From: Planctomycetota bacterium
GTDB lineage: Bacteria > Planctomycetota > UBA1135 > JACQFD01
Direction of reading: 5' to 3'
Assembly: GCA_016792805.1 (NCBI GenBank)
Contig: JAEUHX010000051.1
Location: 1 to 44,712 of the forward strand
Length of the DNA: 44,712 nucleotides
Shown: positions 41,003 through 44,712 of the stretch, piece by piece
Numbering within the stretch: position 1 is the first letter of the stretch
How the letters are laid out: every line of letters starts with the position of its first letter
Made by a program: the position numbers and the translations under genes
Notes under the pieces: generated by a model
Databases searched by the model: none
Told to the model about the DNA's origin: nothing
Seen by the model: the letters and a program-made list of their open reading frames with translations, nothing else

Positions 41003-44000
41003 GTGAACGAGGCTCCGCGCGAACGCTTGCCCGAGATCCCCGGGTTTCAGCTCATCGAGCGGCTCGGCTCGGGCGGCGTAGGCTCGGTCTATCTCGCCAA
41101 GCATCTCGAGTGGGACCGCCTTGTGGCTGTGAAGGTTCTCCGGCGCGAGCTCGCCGGGAATCGTCTTTATGTGGCACGGCTGGAGCGGGAGGCGCGGCTC
41201 AGCGCGCGGCTCGACCACCCGAATATTGTGAAGGGGCTCTTCCTCGGCGAGCACGACGGCGTCCCATTTTTTGTGATGGAGTTCGTCGACGGCAAGACGC
41301 TGAAGACGCTGCTGAAGGAGCGCGGGCGCCTCGAGGAGGACGAAGTGATCGACCTTGCGCTGCAGGTGGCTCGCGCGCTCGACCACGCGTACCGCCACGG
41401 CGTCGTGCACCGCGACATCAAGCCGGGGAATCTGCTGCTGGCCCGTGACGGAATGGTGAAGCTCGCTGATCTGGGGCTCGCCCGCAGGCCCGACGATTCG
41501 AGCGTGACGCGCGACGGCACAACCCTCGGCACTCCTCATTATGTGAGTCCTGAGCAGGCGCGCGACCCCGTAGCCGCCGACACTCGGAGCGATTTGTACT
41601 CTCTTGGCGCGACGCTGTTTCACGCAGCGGCGGGACAGCCGCCATTCGACTCGGAGACGGTCGGCGGTGTTTTGTCACAAGTCCTCGACGAGCGGCTTGT
41701 GCCAGAATTCCCTGAGAACTTGAACATCTCGAGGAACCTCCGGCTAGTGCTGCGAAGGCTGCTCGCAAAAGACCCCGCGCGCCGCTATCAGACTCCCGAT
41801 GATTTGATCCGGGATCTTGAGCGCGTGCGCCGGAATGAGCGCCCGAACGTGAGCCTTTTTGATGTGAACCCGACGGCGAAGCGAGGAGTGCAGCGTGCCC
41901 TCTGGATCACCGTCGGATGCCTGGTTCTCGGCGCTGGCGGATACGGCATCTACACGCTGGCGGGCGCGAAAAGTAGGCACGGATCCAATGTTACAGAGCC
42001 TGAGGTCGCGGCATTTCTGGAGAAGCACTCGAAGCCGGATCAGCTCTCCAGTGCGGAGCTGGCAAGAGGACTCTCAGAGATCGAGCCTATTCTCGCGGGG
42101 GGAGGGCTCTCGGAGCCCGACCGGGTGCGGGCAGCCTCTTTACGAACCCTCCTCGGGGACGCCGTGGCCGCGCGGTTGCAGCGGCTCGAGGATCTCAATG
42201 AACAGGAGCTCGACGCGCTGATCCGCGATCGGCGCCTGGCGGACGCGGCAGCCTTCGCGTCTCTCGGCGCAAGGGAGAGGATTCGTAAGGAGTTCGGCGG
42301 AGCGTTCGAGCAGCTGCCCTCCGGGCTGACGAGCCGTGTCGCGCTTTCGCTGGACGGCCTTGGGTCGCGAGTGCGGGATTCGATCTCGCGCGCCGAAGCG
42401 GATCTCGGAGCCGCGATCTCCCAGACGAGTGCACAGCTGCGTATGGAGATCGTCGGCGACTGCGACCTCGGGCGTTTTCAGTCGGCCGCCACGAGGCTGC
42501 GTGATGCCGCGAAGAGTGTGGCAACGGCGGATGGGATTCGAATTATGGACTTGCCGGAGGAGGCTCAATTCCGTTCAAGAGACCGTCTCGAGACGGCGCT
42601 GGGAGAGGTCTCGTCGGTTCTTCGCGCGATCCTCAGTCGCACTTCCTCCGGTATTATTGAGTTTACTCAAAGCGAGCACGATCGCCTCCGCCATGCCGTG
42701 GAGGTGGGCCGAAAGTCGCAGGCTGCCGCGGAACTCGAGATCGCGGTGCGCGCGCGGCTCGAGGCGGCCCGCGTCGGGGTTGAGCCATGGCCCTCGGAGT
42801 TCGCGCCCGACCCGGCCGCTGCCGCACGCGCACTGATCGACTCGCTGCGCAGCTTCGAGCGCGCTCGCGAGCTGGAGGCGCTTGCCGGAGCGTTCAGCGA
42901 GCTGGATCGAATACAGATATCGGCGTGGAGGGGGAGACGCTACTCGTCTGCCAGGGATGCCTGGGTAGCGCGGGCTGCGCGATTTCGCGCCGGCGAGCTG
43001 GCCCTCGCCTATGCGCGCCGACTCGAGTCCTGCGAGACCCTCATCGCGCTCCGCGCAAGAGCGTTGCGCACGCTCGAATCGAAGATTCGACAAAAAGTGA
43101 CACTAACTCTTCGTGGCGGCGGCGCGATTTCTGGGAAGCTCATGGGTGTCAGCTCCGAGGCAGACGACTGGATCGCAACATTCGCCGAAGGCAATGAACC
43201 GCAGGCGCGCTACTCGAGCCTCGGACGTGCGGACATCGAGGCGCTCTTCGAGCCGCCGCCAGGGCCCATCGAGCGCGCGCTGTGGTGCGTCTCGGAAGGG
43301 GAGTTCGACGCGGCGCAGGCGGTGCTCGCTGCCGAGCTCGCCCGCGAGCCGAATGGCGCTGACGTGGCGCGGGTTCGCGCTTTCCTCGAGGATCTCGATG
43401 CGTGGCGGCGAGCACACCAATCGGTCTCTTTGAATCTTGATCAGAGGATCTCTGAATTGTTGCAACGGGCTCGGGATCTGGCCAGCGTGGGGGAGATGGA
43501 GCTGGCGAGATCCGCCTACGCAGAGATTCGTGGGATCCTCCAGACGCTCGATTCGAGCGACCCCCGGAGCCTCGAGATCGGGCGAGAGATTCGTGAGTTC
43601 GATGCGGCTCAGGACGCTGCGGAGCGCGGTCGCGCCGACGTGGAAGCGTTCTTCGGAGCTCAGGTGCGCGACCTCGACGGCGGGCGCGTCGAAGCTCAGT
43701 TTTCCATGGGGCTGAAGGCGCCGCGCGCAATGGAGATTCCACCGGCATGGAGCGCGGGCGACGGAGGAATCCGATTTGTTGGGTCTGTCGGCGGTGAGGT
43801 TTCGAAAGGGGCTGCACTGCGACTTGCGGCAAGTCCGCCGATTCGCGCTCCTTTCTCCGTGGAGATCCGAATAGCAATTCCGTTCGCGACGCCGACATCT
43901 CGGGTGCCCGATCTCTTGTTGACTTGCTTCGGCCGCTCGGCGCTTCTCATCGCTCCGCGGGGCCGGGCGCCCGCGACAGCCGTTCTTCAAGCGGGGAGCG

Positions 44001-44251
44001 GAGATCAGCTTGAGGCGGGGCCCCGCCGGTTCGGTCTCGATGCAAAATTTCGGCCGACACCGGGGCTGATCCTGGGTGCAACGCACACAATTGAGCTTCA
44101 AGTCTCGGCAGATCTGAAGGCTACGATTCTGCTTCTCGACGGGAAGGAAATGCTTCGCGAGGACTTGCAGGGTGTCGGCGACGGACTCGAGCTTCGCGCG
44201 AATGGGCCGATGCTGCTGCAGGCTCTGACGTATCGGGGGTTCCGGCGCTAG
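41003..44251 (+). CDS. Transmembrane Ser/Thr protein kinase with large ectodomain
   Basis: 1082 aa with a GTG start, 13 bases after the preceding gene. Kinase domain about 14-275: Gly loop LGSGGVGSVY, Lys44 in VAVKVL, HRDIKPGN (catalytic Asp138), DLG (156-158, replacing DFG) and TPHYVSPEQ. One membrane helix (about 298-320, WITVGCLVLGAGGYGIYTLA). The outer part has long helical, coiled-coil-like stretches (about 345-860) and a C-terminal beta-sandwich (about 895-1080, VEAQFSMGLKAPRAME and TIELQVSADLKATILLLDGK). It phosphorylates Ser/Thr in the cytoplasm in response to an envelope signal. The neighbouring FHA activator is a plausible target, unproven. Confidence 0.93.
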   Translation: MNEAPRERLPEIPGFQLIERLGSGGVGSVYLAKHLEWDRLVAVKVLRRELAGNRLYVARLEREARLSARLDHPNIVKGLFLGEHDGVPFFVMEFVDGKTLKTLLKERGRLEEDEVIDLALQVARALDHAYRHGVVHRDIKPGNLLLARDGMVKLADLGLARRPDDSSVTRDGTTLGTPHYVSPEQARDPVAADTRSDLYSLGATLFHAAAGQPPFDSETVGGVLSQVLDERLVPEFPENLNISRNLRLVLRRLLAKDPARRYQTPDDLIRDLERVRRNERPNVSLFDVNPTAKRGVQRALWITVGCLVLGAGGYGIYTLAGAKSRHGSNVTEPEVAAFLEKHSKPDQLSSAELARGLSEIEPILAGGGLSEPDRVRAASLRTLLGDAVAARLQRLEDLNEQELDALIRDRRLADAAAFASLGARERIRKEFGGAFEQLPSGLTSRVALSLDGLGSRVRDSISRAEADLGAAISQTSAQLRMEIVGDCDLGRFQSAATRLRDAAKSVATADGIRIMDLPEEAQFRSRDRLETALGEVSSVLRAILSRTSSGIIEFTQSEHDRLRHAVEVGRKSQAAAELEIAVRARLEAARVGVEPWPSEFAPDPAAAARALIDSLRSFERARELEALAGAFSELDRIQISAWRGRRYSSARDAWVARAARFRAGELALAYARRLESCETLIALRARALRTLESKIRQKVTLTLRGGGAISGKLMGVSSEADDWIATFAEGNEPQARYSSLGRADIEALFEPPPGPIERALWCVSEGEFDAAQAVLAAELAREPNGADVARVRAFLEDLDAWRRAHQSVSLNLDQRISELLQRARDLASVGEMELARSAYAEIRGILQTLDSSDPRSLEIGREIREFDAAQDAAERGRADVEAFFGAQVRDLDGGRVEAQFSMGLKAPRAMEIPPAWSAGDGGIRFVGSVGGEVSKGAALRLAASPPIRAPFSVEIRIAIPFATPTSRVPDLLLTCFGRSALLIAPRGRAPATAVLQAGSGDQLEAGPRRFGLDAKFRPTPGLILGATHTIELQVSADLKATILLLDGKEMLREDLQGVGDGLELRANGPMLLQALTYRGFRR

Positions 44252-44429
44252 GGATGGGTGGAGGGTTTCTTTGAGGATCCGTGATTTGAAATGTGGGGTG
44301 ATTGGGGTTGGCGCGTGAGTGCAATGGAATCACTATGAAGTGGGGTTGGCGCGTGCGCGCGAGGCTGGCGGATTGTGTCTCGGGAAGAATGGGGCGTGGT
44401 CGGTCCTGGCGCGGCAGCGAACAGTCCAA
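44252..44429. other. Region downstream of the kinase gene with short direct repeats
   Basis: No gene is seen. The sequence TGGGGTTGGCGCGTG occurs exactly at 44303-44317 and 44341-44355, 38 bases apart in direct orientation. It matches the dispersed motif GTGGGGT(C/T)GG found near the left end of the window and at 19812. Confidence 0.5.
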
Positions 44430-44588
44430 GAGGCCATTCCAGGATTCCTCCGAGCTGCGCGCGGGCCTCGGCGCCCCGCGCGGCGTTGCGCGTCCTCGGC
44501 GTAGCTTCTCGCTACGCCTGCGGCGCGCGCCTTGCGCTAAGCGCCGATTCCTCGCGCTCGCTCTGCGGAGGAATCCTGTCATGGCCTC
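44430..44588. repeat. Structured intergenic element D (different arms, shared core)
   Basis: 159 bases with 23-base inverted arms: GAGGCCAT, two variable bases, then CAGGATTCCTCCG (44430-44452), paired with the complementary arm at 44566-44588 with two mismatches. The core matches element B over CCGAGCTGCGCGCGGGCCTCG, CGTCCTCGGCGTAGC, GCTACGCCTGCGGCG, CCTTGCGCT and CGATTCCTCGCGC. An internal perfect hairpin GGCGTAGC/GCTACGCC with a 5-base loop is at 44498-44518. No coding frame. Confidence 0.78.
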
Positions 44589-44612
44589 CCGACGCTCGGC
44601 GGCCCATTGGCT

Positions 44613-44655
44613 GCGCAGAATCCGATCGGCGCTTCGCGCCAATCGGATTCTGCGC
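44613..44655. repeat. Long near-perfect hairpin
   Basis: GCGCAGAATCCGATCGGCGC (44613-44632) pairs with GCGCCAATCGGATTCTGCGC (44636-44655): 20 base pairs with a single mismatch or wobble around a 3-base loop. It follows element D directly. No T-tract is present, so it is more like a second palindromic repeat than a terminator. Confidence 0.65.
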
Positions 44656-44712
44656 GCACCATGGCCTCGCGTCTGCGGAACTCGCCGCGCCAAGACCGAC
44701 CCACGCCCCATT

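Overview
The window is about 44.7 kb of high-GC bacterial DNA carrying 28 protein genes that I can support, one tRNA-Val gene and several structured intergenic repeats. An LPS-export ATPase (LptB), an RND efflux system with an outer-membrane channel and many exported lipoproteins show a Gram-negative (diderm) envelope. Very long signal peptidases, a transmembrane Ser/Thr kinase with a large non-kinase ectodomain, an FHA-sigma54 activator and an FG-GAP beta-propeller protein with a C-terminal domain opening in a GTGTPGCAGTH-like motif all suggest an uncultivated Planctomycetota-like or neighbouring lineage. That placement is inference; no rRNA or other phylogenetic marker is present apart from lepA.

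Layout. Positions 1-8966 form a minus-strand housekeeping block: a small exported protein, tRNA-Val(CAC), etfA-etfB (electron-transfer flavoprotein), lptB, two tandem long signal peptidase I genes, and lepA. Positions 9153-19754 are plus strand: a papain-like peptidase/alpha-beta hydrolase fusion, a CzcCBA/CusCBA-type metal efflux operon preceded by a His-rich small exported protein, and a CorC/CNNM-type membrane protein. Positions 19886-24182 (minus) are a compact three-gene unit: ATP-grasp ligase, FemAB-like acyltransferase and ThDP-dependent enzyme, the last two overlapping by ATGA. Positions 24197-30736 (plus) carry a NAGPA-type phosphodiester glycosidase lipoprotein, two tandem paralogues with a degenerate GGDEF-like C-terminus, and the FG-GAP propeller protein. 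A metallophosphoesterase (minus) and an M3-like metallopeptidase lipoprotein (plus) follow. Positions 35000-37192 (minus) hold a MEMO1-family protein and an EamA exporter. The right end (37331-44251, plus) is a three-gene signalling unit: FHA-GAF-AAA-Fis sigma54 activator, a gluzincin-like protein whose HExxH motif reads HQVGH, and a Ser/Thr kinase.

The most distinctive content is as follows. (1) A family of intergenic elements at 11208-11306, 27613-27794, 28003-28098 and 44430-44588 shares core sequence but has different terminal arms. (2) The ATP-grasp/FemAB/ThDP operon has no pathway I can name. (3) Two signal peptidases carry a large, apparently jelly-roll-like insertion, with a similar motif in the kinase ectodomain. 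(4) The FHA/pseudo-peptidase/kinase unit looks like one signalling system. (5) A composite motif, TGTGGAGAA-N2-TGTGGAGG, is duplicated upstream of lptB.
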